This document shows, one piece after another, positions 27,715-35,382 of a stretch of DNA of 48,446 nt; positions within the stretch are counted from its first letter, which is position 1; every line of letters begins with the position of its first letter. The notes under the pieces were generated by a model that saw only the letters and a program-made list of their open reading frames with translations, did no database searches and had not been told where the DNA came from. The translations under genes and the position numbers were made by a program. Source of the stretch: Aeromonas bivalvium (GTDB taxonomy: Bacteria; Pseudomonadota; Gammaproteobacteria; Enterobacterales; Aeromonadaceae); assembly GCF_000819765.1 (NCBI RefSeq), contig NZ_CDBT01000041.1:598-49043 (forward strand), given 5' to 3'.

Positions 27715-27927
27715 GCCCGGGTCAGCGATTGCCAAGCCAGGACAGAATGGTTATGGTATCCCCATGAAAACCAATCTGATTTTCCCCATCCTGCTCACAC
27801 CCAGCTGAGCCCCCGCCCGCGTCTCGTCCCGAGTCGCCCGGGGGCAGCACGCACCTGTATCCGTTTTATCCGCTATTCAACCCGGCCCCTGTGGCCCAGT
27901 TCATCCCATTGCATGAGGATCTATGCC
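27715..27927. other. Intergenic region before rnk with hairpin and micro-ORF
   Basis: The gap contains a 14-codon frame from ATG 27764 (MKTNLIFPILLTPS) ending at TGA 27806-27808. It is followed at once by a long imperfect hairpin (GCCCCCG 27809-27815 with CGGGGGC 27839-27845, inner CTCG/CGAG). No T-run follows. Apart from this I see no gene. Confidence 0.35.
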
Positions 27928-28323
27928 ATGACAGCACCCCATCTCATCATCTCCAGCCTGGATCTGGACCGTATTGAACCCCTGCTGGGCCACTCGCCCC
28001 AGCACAAGGCCCTGCAGGAGGAGCTGGATCGCGCCGAAATCCGCGAGCCCGCCGACATGCCGCCGGACGTGGTCACCATGAACAGCACGGTGCGCTTCAA
28101 GATGCAAAACAGCGATGCCCCCTTCTGCCTGACCCTGGTCTATCCCAAGGATGTGCAAGGGGATGAGTCCAGGATATCTGTGCTGGCCCCCGTGGGCAGC
28201 GCCCTGCTGGGGCTCAAGGTGGGAGACAGCATCAACTGGCCGGGCCCGGCCGGTCGTAATATCGCCGTCGAAATTCTGGAGGTGGTCTATCAGCCCGAGC
28301 GCGCGGGCGAACTGCACCGCTGA
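27928..28323 (+). CDS. rnk: Regulator of nucleoside diphosphate kinase
   Basis: This 131-residue protein has a short helical N-terminal part and a GreA/GreB-type C-terminal FKBP-like domain. It aligns with E. coli Rnk (136 aa): PPDVVTMNSTVRFK, LVYPKDVQGD, SVLAPVGSALLGLKVGDSI and EVVYQPERAGE. Rnk-type proteins bind RNA polymerase near the secondary channel. ATG 27928 is used because GAGGA lies 8 nt upstream; an earlier in-frame ATG has no such site. Confidence 0.92.
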   Translation: MTAPHLIISSLDLDRIEPLLGHSPQHKALQEELDRAEIREPADMPPDVVTMNSTVRFKMQNSDAPFCLTLVYPKDVQGDESRISVLAPVGSALLGLKVGDSINWPGPAGRNIAVEILEVVYQPERAGELHR

Positions 28324-28332
28324 CGCCGCCAC

Positions 28333-28351
28333 GACCCGGATCGCCCGGGTC
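28333..28351. terminator. Short hairpin between convergent rnk and the GGDEF gene
   Basis: GACCCGG (28333-28339) pairs with CCGGGTC (28345-28351) around a 5-nt loop. It sits between convergent stops but has no T-run, so terminator function is uncertain. Confidence 0.4.
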
Positions 28352-28380
28352 GAGGGCCGCCCCGCCCCATCAAGGGAGGC

Positions 28381-29535
28381 TCACAGGCGGGACGACTCCC
28401 GGGTCTCTTGCCAGACACAGACCCGGTTCTTCCCCTCCCGCTTGGCGCGATAGAGTGCCCCGTCGGCCCGGTGCAGTGCCTGCTCCAACCCCTCGCCGGG
28501 CCAGAGCCAGTCCAGTCCCATGCTGATGGTGATGCGGATCCCGTCCACCTCCAGGGCCGCTATCTCCCGGCGCAGCTGCTCGCACCGCTCATGAGCCTGA
28601 CTCTGCTGCCAATTGGCCAGCAAGACGAACTCCTCGCCGCCAAAGCGCCCCACCAGCAGATCCGGCTGATCCTTCAGGTAGCGCCCCACCTCCCTGAGCA
28701 CCCTGTCCCCCATCTCATGGCCGAAGCCGTCATTGATCTGCTTGAAGTCGTCAAGGTCGACCATGGCCAGCAAGACGGGTCCCTTGCCGAGCAAGGGGGC
28801 CAGGTGGTGATGCAGCCCGCGCCGATTGTAGACCCCGGTCAGGGGATCCTGGGTAGCCAGCTGGCGCAGGGCCAGGGCCCGGTACTGGGTACAGAGCAGC
28901 AGCACCCCGAAGGTGGAGAGGTAGTTGCCCATCAGCATGGAGAGAAAGGGCAGCACATTGACCACGTGCTGATCCATCAGCACCCGTACCTCGCCGTCCA
29001 GCAGGGCCGCCATCCGCACCAGATTGAAGCCGTAGAGCAGTATGTTGACCACGGTAAACACCAGCACGGCGGGCAGGTAGGCCGGATAGCCGTGCCGCCA
29101 GACGAGAAAGACGATCACCGCCCCCAGCACCATGTAGCTCAGACAGGCCAGCAGTACCCGAGGCGCCATCTCGTCGTTGAACAGCACGCTCCAGCAGAGC
29201 AGCAACAGGTAGATCAGCATGAAGAGGGCGAAGGCGCGCCAGCTTGGCGGCTCCCCGAAGAAACGCTGCAAGGCCAGCGGCATCAGCGCAATGCAGAAGG
29301 TGATGAGCAGGTTGGCCAGCCAGATCCCGGCGATGTGGGGGGAGAACGCCTGCAGGAAGAAGAGCGACTGGGCCGCCAGGGCGCACAGACTGGACCACCA
29401 CCAGAACCCGAGACCGGGGATCTCCCTGTGGGTCGACCAGATGATGGAGAGGGTGATGAAACCCAGGCTGTAGCCTCCGAGGGCCATCAGCATCAGGGTG
29501 AATACATCCAGATTGAGCAGTATTGAGGTGTCCAT
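28381..29535 (-). CDS. Membrane-bound diguanylate cyclase (GGDEF)
   Basis: This 384-residue protein has about six to eight hydrophobic segments in the N-terminal 210 residues and a C-terminal GGDEF domain. The domain starts at DPLTGVYNRRG, has the metal-binding VDLDDFKQIND and the active-site loop GGEEF, so cyclase activity (GTP to c-di-GMP) is expected. There is no RxxD inhibitory site five residues before GGEEF. The membrane part probably senses an unknown signal. ATG 29535 is preferred because AAGG lies 7 nt upstream and the protein then begins just before the first helix. It is monocistronic. Confidence 0.92.
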   Translation of the reverse strand: MDTSILLNLDVFTLMLMALGGYSLGFITLSIIWSTHREIPGLGFWWWSSLCALAAQSLFFLQAFSPHIAGIWLANLLITFCIALMPLALQRFFGEPPSWRAFALFMLIYLLLLCWSVLFNDEMAPRVLLACLSYMVLGAVIVFLVWRHGYPAYLPAVLVFTVVNILLYGFNLVRMAALLDGEVRVLMDQHVVNVLPFLSMLMGNYLSTFGVLLLCTQYRALALRQLATQDPLTGVYNRRGLHHHLAPLLGKGPVLLAMVDLDDFKQINDGFGHEMGDRVLREVGRYLKDQPDLLVGRFGGEEFVLLANWQQSQAHERCEQLRREIAALEVDGIRITISMGLDWLWPGEGLEQALHRADGALYRAKREGKNRVCVWQETRESSRL

Positions 29536-30013
29536 ACCCGAGCCTTGCTGTGGGGATGGCTGAGTATATGGGAAGGCCATGACGAGACACAGAGGAAACC
29601 CTCTGACGTGCTGAACTATTTCCCCGGCCCGGCCGCAACCTGCCACCCTCGCCCTGCACTGCCGTTAAAAAGCGCCGTATGAGCCCGGATTATCCTGACT
29701 GGTGACTGCAAAATGCCTGCCGAATATTTTTGCACTTGAACCCACGCCATTAGATAGATATGTTGTTTTCTTGTGGTTTTATGAGCCAGGCCGCGAGGAA
29801 AAAGTCCCACTAACTTATTGAGTCTTCTGGCACAATCAACTTTTGGTACATTTTTCACTCAAGTTGCCATTCATAGAATCTCATATGGGGCTTTCGCCCC
29901 GACCAAGACAATAATCCTGTCTTGCCTGCTGCCGGATGCAGCAGTCTCTTGTGCCATGGAGTCGCACGGGAGCAGGTTCAAGGCCGAACACACTTACGAC
30001 AGAGACGTCACCT
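29536..30013. promoter_or_regulatory. Long regulatory gap before the amino-acid ABC operon
   Basis: This 478-bp gap lies between divergent genes and holds no convincing reading frame. Visible structures are an inverted repeat TGCAAAA/TTTTGCA (29707-29713, 29728-29734), a GGGGC-tttc-GCCCC hairpin near 29887-29900 and a 7-bp hairpin CTGCTGC/GCAGCAG (29926-29944). The latter two would lie in the leader of the solute-binding-protein mRNA. Confidence 0.45.
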
Positions 30014-30811
30014 ATGATAAAAAAATTGATCCTTTCCACCCTGCTGGCCTGCGGGCTGGCCAACGCGGCCCCCACTGCCTCCCCCTCCACCCTGGATGCC
30101 ATCCTGGATCGCGGCGTGCTGCGGGTCGGCTTCGATGCCGGCTATCAACCCTTCGAGATGACCAACAAGCAGGGCAACTACATCGGCTTTGATGTGGATC
30201 TCGCCAAGATGGTGGCCAAGGAGATGGGCGTGAAGGTGGAGTTCGTCAACACCGCCTGGGATGGCATCATCCCCGCGCTCTTGACCGACAAGTTCGACGT
30301 CATCATGGGCGGCATGACGGTCACCCCCCAGCGCAACCTGCGCGTCAACTTCGCCGATCCCTACATCGTCGTCGGCCAGACCATAGTGCTGCGCAAGGAG
30401 CTGGCGGGTGCCATCAAGTCCTATCAAGACCTGAACGATCCCAAGTACAAGATCGCGGTCAAGCTCGGCACCACGGGCGAGCAGGCCGTCAAGCGCATGA
30501 TCCCCAAAGCCACCCTGCTGCAGTATGAGACCCAGGACGACGCCAAGCTGGAAGTGGTCAACGGCAAGGTCGATGCCTTCATCTATGACCTGCCCTACAA
30601 CGCCATCTTCGCCTCCGAAAACAAGGCGGCCGTGGTGCACCTGGCGACGCCCTTCACCTTCGAACCCCTGGCCTGGGCCATTCGCAAGGGGGATCAGGAC
30701 ACCCTCAACTGGATGAACAACTACCTGCGCCAGATCAAGGGCGACGGCAGCTACGATCGCCTCTATCAGAAGTGGTTCGAGTCCAACGACTGGTTGAAAC
30801 AGCTCAAGTAA
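30014..30811 (+). CDS. Polar amino-acid ABC transporter, substrate-binding protein
   Basis: This 265-residue family 3 binding protein has a signal peptide (MIKKLILSTLLACGLANA), then the typical LDAILDRGVLRVGFDAGYQP, IGFDVDLAKMVAKEMGVKVEFV, a GGMTVTPQR segment, the hinge TTGEQAVK and the C-terminal DRLYQKWF. It should bind a polar amino acid in the periplasm and deliver it to the permease encoded next. The substrate cannot be set from sequence. The ATG is placed by the signal peptide; the Shine-Dalgarno is weak. It is the first gene of a three-gene operon. Confidence 0.93.
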   Translation: MIKKLILSTLLACGLANAAPTASPSTLDAILDRGVLRVGFDAGYQPFEMTNKQGNYIGFDVDLAKMVAKEMGVKVEFVNTAWDGIIPALLTDKFDVIMGGMTVTPQRNLRVNFADPYIVVGQTIVLRKELAGAIKSYQDLNDPKYKIAVKLGTTGEQAVKRMIPKATLLQYETQDDAKLEVVNGKVDAFIYDLPYNAIFASENKAAVVHLATPFTFEPLAWAIRKGDQDTLNWMNNYLRQIKGDGSYDRLYQKWFESNDWLKQLK

Positions 30812-30820
30812 ACCTCCCGA

Positions 30821-30841
30821 GGGCGCGGCCAGACCGCGCCC
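30821..30841 (+). other. Intercistronic stem-loop after the binding protein
   Basis: GGGCGCGG (30821-30828) pairs with CCGCGCCC (30834-30841) around a 5-nt loop, 10 bp after the stop. No T-run follows. Such hairpins often protect the mRNA 3' end and raise binding-protein output over permease output. Confidence 0.6.
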
Positions 30842-30882
30842 CTCACGCAGACCCCACACAATAATGAAAGAGGTTGTCGACT

Positions 30883-31854
30883 GTGCTCAATCCGAGACCC
30901 ATCAAGCAGATGGAAAAACAGCCCAGCTCACTACTCTGGCACGGCGTTTTCGTGCTGATGATGCTGCTCGCCGTATTCGGCATCTACAAGGCCGTGCAAT
31001 CGGTCGATTACACCTGGCGCTGGGAACGCATCCCCCAGTACATCGTCTATCAGGCCCAGCAACACAACTACGCCGAGTTTGACGGCACCGTCGTGGCCGA
31101 ACAGGGCACCCTGGTGCTGCAAGACGATCTGGACGCCAGCCATCGCCAGGCCATCGCCGCCACCGGCTCCAACCTGAGCGAAGGGGACACCGTCTTTCGC
31201 GGCGATGTGCTCGATACCCAGCTGAAGTGGACCCCGGGTCCCATCGCCTTCGGCATCTGGGTCACCATCAAGCTCTCCCTGGTGGCCGGGGTGTTCGCCA
31301 TCCTGCTGGGCACCCTGGCGGGCCTGGCCCGTCTCTCCCCCAACCCGGCCCTGCGCAATCTCGCCGGCTGCTATGTGGAGCTCATTCGCGGCACGCCGCT
31401 GCTGGTGCAGATCTTCATCGTCTACTTCTTCATCGGGACCGTGCTCAACCTCGACAGGTTTACCGCCGGGGTGGCGGCGCTGGCCGTCTTCACCGGCGCC
31501 TACGTGGCCGAAATCGTGCGCGCCGGCATCGACTCCATCCACAAGGGGCAGATGGAGGCGGGCAGAAGCCTTGGTCTCACTTCGGCCCAGACCATGCGCT
31601 ACATCATACTGCCCCAGGCCTTCAAGCGGGTCTTGCCGCCCCTGGCCGGCCAGTTCATCAACCTCATCAAGGACTCTTCCCTGGTCTCGGTCATCTCCAT
31701 CACGGATCTCACCAAGGCGGGACGCGAGGTGGTCAGCTCCACCTTCAGCCCGTTCGAGGTCTGGTTCACCGTGGCCCTGCTCTATCTGGTGCTGACCGGT
31801 ACTCTCTCCTTCCTGGTGCGTCGTCTGGAGGTGAAATATGCGCGCAGCAACTGA
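30883..31854 (+). CDS. Polar amino-acid ABC transporter, permease
   Basis: This 323-residue inner-membrane permease has one helix near the N-terminus (HGVFVLMMLLAVFGIY), then a soluble insert of roughly 80 residues, then the HisM/GlnP-type domain from about residue 115, with the ABC-contact loop EAGRSLGLTSAQTMRYIILPQA. The insert between the first helix and the core is unusual for small GlnP-type proteins and probably faces the periplasm. Start choice is uncertain: GTG 30883 has AGAGG 9 nt upstream; TTG 30874 and ATG 30910 are alternatives. Its C-terminus lies in a duplicated junction. Confidence 0.88.
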   Translation: MLNPRPIKQMEKQPSSLLWHGVFVLMMLLAVFGIYKAVQSVDYTWRWERIPQYIVYQAQQHNYAEFDGTVVAEQGTLVLQDDLDASHRQAIAATGSNLSEGDTVFRGDVLDTQLKWTPGPIAFGIWVTIKLSLVAGVFAILLGTLAGLARLSPNPALRNLAGCYVELIRGTPLLVQIFIVYFFIGTVLNLDRFTAGVAALAVFTGAYVAEIVRAGIDSIHKGQMEAGRSLGLTSAQTMRYIILPQAFKRVLPPLAGQFINLIKDSSLVSVISITDLTKAGREVVSSTFSPFEVWFTVALLYLVLTGTLSFLVRRLEVKYARSN

Positions 31855-31972
31855 CCCCATTATCAAGTCGCAACCGAGGTCGAGCAGTTCTGCCATCATC
31901 GGTACCCCCTGCCCCTTCCCGGTGCGTCGTCTGGAGGTGAAATATGCGTGCAGCAACTGATCCCATTATCAA
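31808..31972 (+). repeat. Tandem duplication of the permease/ATPase junction
   Basis: A 59-bp segment (31808-31866) recurs at 31914-31972 with three mismatches (offset 106 bp). It holds the last codons of the permease, the Shine-Dalgarno GGAGGTG and the first codons of the ATPase. The 47-bp interval also resembles the ATPase start after a small indel: GTCGAGCAGTTCT near 31879 against GTGGAGAAGTTCT at 31983. The first copy supplies the real permease end and the second the real ATPase start. Confidence 0.92.
31838..31960 (+). other. 40-codon chimeric mini-ORF in the duplicated junction
   Basis: The frame starts at the duplicated ATPase start codon ([10 protein letters not shown], like the real ATPase start) and ends with a copy of the permease C-terminus ([12 protein letters not shown] against [11 protein letters not shown]). 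It overlaps the permease stop by 17 nt and the ATPase start by 17 nt, and has the same GGAGGTG ribosome-binding site. It could relay ribosomes across the junction. Translation is unproven. Confidence 0.4.
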
Positions 31973-32687
31973 AGCGAGCGGCGTGGAGAAGTTCTACGGC
32001 ACCCAGGTGCACGCCCTCAAGAACGTCAGCACAGAGGTGGCCGAAGGGGAAGTGGTGGTGATCGTGGGCCCGAGCGGCTCGGGCAAATCCACCTTCCTGC
32101 GCACCCTCAACCAGCTCGAGACCATCAACGACGGCCAGATCCTGGTCGATGGCATCAGCCTCACCGAGCCCGGGGATGTCAACAAGCTGCGGGAAGAGGT
32201 GGGCATGGTGTTCCAGTCCTTCAACCTCTTCCCCCACCTCAGCGTGCTGGACAACATCTCTCTCGCCCCCCAGAAGGTGCGCGGCCTGCCCCGCCAGGAG
32301 GCCGAGGAGCGGGCCAAGGCCCTGCTGCTGAAAGTGGGCCTCTCTGACAAGGCCCAGAGCTACCCGTCCCAGCTTTCCGGCGGCCAGCAGCAACGGGTGG
32401 CCATCGCCCGGGCGCTGGCCATGCAGCCGCGCATCATGCTGTTTGACGAGCCCACCAGCGCCCTGGACCCCGAGATGGTAGGGGAGGTGCTGGATGTCAT
32501 GAAGGGGCTGGCGCGCGAGGGAATGACCATGGTGGTGGTGACCCACGAGATGGGCTTTGCCCGGGAAGTGGCGGACAGGGTGCTGTTCATGGAGCGCGGA
32601 GAGCTGCTGGTGGATGACAAGCCCGCCGATTTCTTCGACAACCCCGCCTCCCCCCGTCTGCGCCAGTTCCTGAGCCAGGTGCTCTAG
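31944..32687 (+). CDS. Polar amino-acid ABC transporter, ATP-binding protein
   Basis: This 247-residue ATPase of the GlnQ/HisP group has Walker [10 protein letters not shown] near residue 39, Q-loop [14 protein letters not shown] signature LSGGQQQR, Walker [15 protein letters not shown] and H-loop VVTHEMGFA. The length is standard. The ATG has a strong Shine-Dalgarno (GGAGGTG, 5 nt upstream) inside the second copy of the duplicated junction. It powers uptake with the permease and binding protein upstream. Confidence 0.95.
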   Translation: MRAATDPIIKASGVEKFYGTQVHALKNVSTEVAEGEVVVIVGPSGSGKSTFLRTLNQLETINDGQILVDGISLTEPGDVNKLREEVGMVFQSFNLFPHLSVLDNISLAPQKVRGLPRQEAEERAKALLLKVGLSDKAQSYPSQLSGGQQQRVAIARALAMQPRIMLFDEPTSALDPEMVGEVLDVMKGLAREGMTMVVVTHEMGFAREVADRVLFMERGELLVDDKPADFFDNPASPRLRQFLSQVL

Positions 32688-32713
32688 CGCGAGGAGGCCC
32701 ATCGGATAGCGAA

Positions 32714-32740
32714 AAAGGGGAGCCACTACGGCTCCCCTTT
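32714..32740. terminator. Bidirectional terminator after the amino-acid ABC operon
   Basis: An 11-bp stem (32714-32724 with 32730-32740) with a 5-nt loop has A-rich and T-rich flanks. It lies between the convergent ATPase and APC permease genes and can serve both. Confidence 0.9.
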
Positions 32741-32776
32741 CTCTTATCGCTTGGCGTGGGCCTGGCCCCTCTCCCG

Positions 32777-34195
32777 TCAAATCTGGTGGGTGAAGGACCA
32801 GATGGCGGGCACCAGGCTCATCAGGGTTATCCCGGCCAGCAGCCGATCGCGCCCGCTGAGCCGCTGATCCGCCCCGAGCTGACGGCGGCTGTAGAGAAAC
32901 AGCAGCAGACCCGGCCCGTAGAGCAGAAGCGACAGCAGCAGGTACTCCACCCCGGCGGCGTAGAGCAGCCAGAGACCGTAACCGCTCGACACCAGGGCCA
33001 CCACCCGCACCAGGCCATTGCCCTGCCCGCTCCCACCCTTTCCACTAAAAGAGAGCTTGAGCAGAAACAGGCCGATGAGCAGGTAGGGCACCAGGATCAT
33101 GGAGGTGGAGATGAGCAACAGGTTGGTGTACCCCTTGCCGAGCAGCCACACCAGCAGCAGGCAGCCCTGCACCGTCAGGCTGGTGAGCCAGAGGGACGCT
33201 ATGGGGGTGCCGCTACGGTTCTGGCGCCGGAAGATGGCCGGGAAGGCGCCGTGGCGCGCCGCGCTGAACGGCACCTCGGCCGAGAACAGGGTCCAGCTCA
33301 CGTAGGAGGCGAGCACAGAGACGATGAGGCCGACGCTGATGAGCACCTTGCCCCAGGAGCCCGTCATCTGGGCCATCAACCCCGCCATGGAGGGGTTGGG
33401 CAGGGCCGCGAGCTCGGGGCGACTCAATATCCCGAGCGCCAGCACAGAGATGAGCACATAGAGCAGCAGCGCCAGCACCACGCCGAGCACGGTGGCCGTG
33501 CCCACGTCCCGCCTGTTTCTGGCCCGGGCCGAGAGCACCGCCGCCCCCTCTATGCCGGTGAAGACCCAGAGGGTGATCAGCATGGTGTTGCGCACCTGCT
33601 CGGAGACCGGCACCGCCAGGGTGCTGCCCTGCTGATCTGCCGCGAAGGTGACAGGATCGAACCAGTAGCAGGCGAACAGAATGAACAGCAGCAGCGGCAG
33701 GCTCTTGGCCAGGGTCGCCACCAGGTTGAACAGGGCAGCCTGCTGCACGCCGCGGGCCACCAGCAGGTGCACAGCCCAAAGGATGCAGGACTCGCCGACA
33801 AAAGCCGCCAGGGTGTTGCCGTCACCAAACCAGATCTGTTCCGGGGTATCGACGAAGCTGCCCAGCGCCGCGAAGGCGATGACCAGATAGCCCACCACGC
33901 CGATGGTGGCGCAGAGCCAATAGCCCCAGGCGGAGAAGAAGCCCACCAGATCGCCAAAGCCGGCGCGGGCATAGCTGTAGATGCCGCCGTCGAGATCGGG
34001 TCTCAGCCGCGACAGATAGAGGAAGCTCGCGGCCAGCGCCAGAATGCCCACCCCGGTCACGCCCCAGCCGATCAGCACGGCGCGGGCGCCGGCCACCTCG
34101 GCCATGTTCTGGGGCAGGCTGAAGATCCCCGCCCCCACCATGGAGCTGAACACCAGGGCGGTAAGGGACCAGAGCCCTATCTTGCTCTCTTTCAT
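32777..34195 (-). CDS. APC superfamily amino-acid permease/antiporter
   Basis: This 472-residue protein has about 12 membrane segments and the APC start SSMVGAGIFSLPQNMAEVAG. It is nearest to basic amino-acid/polyamine antiporters (ArcD, CadB and AdiC group) by appearance, yet it is encoded 9 bp downstream of a homocysteine S-methyltransferase gene behind a predicted MetJ operator. That context suggests a methionine-related substrate, such as S-methylmethionine, which the APC protein MmuP carries in E. coli beside mmuM. It does not look like MmuP itself, so the substrate is an inference. Confidence 0.85.
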   Translation of the reverse strand: MKESKIGLWSLTALVFSSMVGAGIFSLPQNMAEVAGARAVLIGWGVTGVGILALAASFLYLSRLRPDLDGGIYSYARAGFGDLVGFFSAWGYWLCATIGVVGYLVIAFAALGSFVDTPEQIWFGDGNTLAAFVGESCILWAVHLLVARGVQQAALFNLVATLAKSLPLLLFILFACYWFDPVTFAADQQGSTLAVPVSEQVRNTMLITLWVFTGIEGAAVLSARARNRRDVGTATVLGVVLALLLYVLISVLALGILSRPELAALPNPSMAGLMAQMTGSWGKVLISVGLIVSVLASYVSWTLFSAEVPFSAARHGAFPAIFRRQNRSGTPIASLWLTSLTVQGCLLLVWLLGKGYTNLLLISTSMILVPYLLIGLFLLKLSFSGKGGSGQGNGLVRVVALVSSGYGLWLLYAAGVEYLLLSLLLYGPGLLLFLYSRRQLGADQRLSGRDRLLAGITLMSLVPAIWSFTHQI

Positions 34196-34204
34196 GGGCT
34201 CTCC

Positions 34205-35107
34205 TTAACGCAGCCGGTTGGCCAGGGCCTCGATGTGTTCCGGGCCTATGCCGCAGCAGCCGCCGACAAGATTCGCGCCGGCTGCGCGCCAGCGCTCGGC
34301 CCAGCCGAGGTAATCCAGCGGCCCCAGATCGGCGCGGATCTCGTCCAGGCCGTCGTTGGCGGTGGCCTCCTTGGGCTGGGGCGGGAAGGCGTTGGCATAG
34401 GCGCCGAGGCGAATGCCGCTGCGCCCCAGGGCCTGCAAGCCGGCGCTCGCCACCTTGAGCGCCCCTTCGATCACCTCGGGCTGGCAGCAGTTGAACAGGA
34501 TGGCGTCCACCCCGGCCGACGCCAGCGCGGTCACGGCATCGGCCACCCGCTCGCCGGAGCGCAGTCTGGGCTCGCTGCCCGGAGCCTCGTCTTCCAGGGT
34601 GAAGGAGACCCAGAACGGCTTGCCGTCCTCGGGCAGCAGGGCCTTGAGGGCCAGGGGCTCGGCGATGAGGCTCATGGTCTCCGCCAGCCAGAGATCCACA
34701 TGGGGTGACAGGGCCCGGACAAGCGGGGTCGCCAGCTCGCTCACCCGATCGGCTTGATAGAGATCCGCGCGATAGGAGCCAAAGAGCGGTGGCAAGGAGC
34801 CGGCCACCTTGACGGCCCCCTTCTGCTCGTCGGCCACCTCCCGCGCCAGTTGCCCGGCCAGGGCCGCAAGTCGCTCGCCATCCGCGGCGAAGCGTTCGTC
34901 ACCGATATGAAACGGCACCAGGGCATAGCTGTTGGTGGTGATGACCCGGGCCCCGCTCGCCGCGAAGGCCCGGTGCACCTCGCGCACCGTCTCTGGCGCC
35001 TCCATCAGGGCCAGGGCCGACCACTCCGGCTGGCGAAAGGGCGCACCACGGCGCGCCAGCTCGCGGCCCATGCCGCCATCCAGTACCCACAAATCCTGTT
35101 TTTCCAT
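34205..35107 (-). CDS. mmuM: Homocysteine S-methyltransferase family protein
   Basis: This 300-residue protein belongs to the zinc-dependent homocysteine methyltransferase family that makes methionine from homocysteine using S-methylmethionine or S-adenosylmethionine. Zinc ligands are the cysteine in LFNCCQPE (about residue 207) and the GGCCGIGPEHI pair near the C-terminus; the start has LDGGMGRELARRG. ATG 35107 is used; an upstream extension lacks homology. The first gene of a two-gene operon, it lies downstream of a predicted MetJ site. Specificity is not proven, so the symbol is by family and context. Confidence 0.85.
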   Translation of the reverse strand: MEKQDLWVLDGGMGRELARRGAPFRQPEWSALALMEAPETVREVHRAFAASGARVITTNSYALVPFHIGDERFAADGERLAALAGQLAREVADEQKGAVKVAGSLPPLFGSYRADLYQADRVSELATPLVRALSPHVDLWLAETMSLIAEPLALKALLPEDGKPFWVSFTLEDEAPGSEPRLRSGERVADAVTALASAGVDAILFNCCQPEVIEGALKVASAGLQALGRSGIRLGAYANAFPPQPKEATANDGLDEIRADLGPLDYLGWAERWRAAGANLVGGCCGIGPEHIEALANRLR

Positions 35108-35145
35108 CTCTGTCTCTCTGCGTGTCCCCGTCATGGCGGGTGTTT

Positions 35146-35174
35146 ATTGTGTGAAGCCACACTAAAGCCATCAA
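35146..35174 (-). promoter_or_regulatory. Predicted mmuM promoter
   Basis: On the minus strand TTGATG (35174-35169) and CACAAT (35151-35146) have 17-bp spacing, each 4/6 to consensus. The -35 lies inside the met-box array, so bound MetJ would block RNA polymerase. Confidence 0.55.
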
Positions 35175-35197
35175 AACATCTGGACGGCTAGAAATCC
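35166..35197 (-). promoter_or_regulatory. Predicted MetJ operator, four tandem met boxes
   Basis: Four contiguous 8-bp units on the minus strand score 5, 6, 6 and 5 of 8 against the met box AGACGTCT. The two central units are AGCCGTCC (35189-35182) and AGATGTTT (35181-35174). Together they give 12/16 to a double box, typical of MetJ operators, and they overlap the predicted -35. Confidence 0.65.
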
Positions 35198-35324
35198 GTG
35201 ACATCATGCCCCAAAGCACAGAGGGACGCAATCGGGAGCGACGAACAAATCCGGGCAAACGCAGGATGAGGGCGGCAAAGGACGGCGCGCAGAGCGAGTC
35301 CTCGTCATGGAAAGGCCAGAATGA

Positions 35325-35354
35325 CAAGAGGCCACCCCAGGGGGTGACCTCTTG
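35325..35354 (-). terminator. Terminator of the paeA-lipoprotein operon
   Basis: Fourteen-base arms (CAAGAGG outer, CCCC inner, one G-U pair) form a stable hairpin about 30 bp past the lipoprotein stop. The T-run is weak. Confidence 0.65.
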
Positions 35355-35382
35355 CCTTGCATGGTGGGTGAATGGCCCGGGC

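Noticed and set aside
28381..29535. Product-inhibition (RxxD) site in the diguanylate cyclase
   Set aside because: The position five residues before GGEEF carries no RxxD; the nearby DQPD is offset and lacks arginine.
29829..29850. Sigma-54 promoter-like TGGCAC upstream of the amino-acid ABC operon
   Set aside because: The required GC element at the correct distance is absent.
30864..31082. 72-codon frame starting at ATG 30864 as an extra gene before the ABC permease
   Set aside because: It runs out of frame through the permease coding sequence and has no ribosome-binding site.
32756..34708. Long plus-strand open frame opposite the APC permease and mmuM
   Set aside because: Antisense shadow; both minus-strand genes have clear family motifs.
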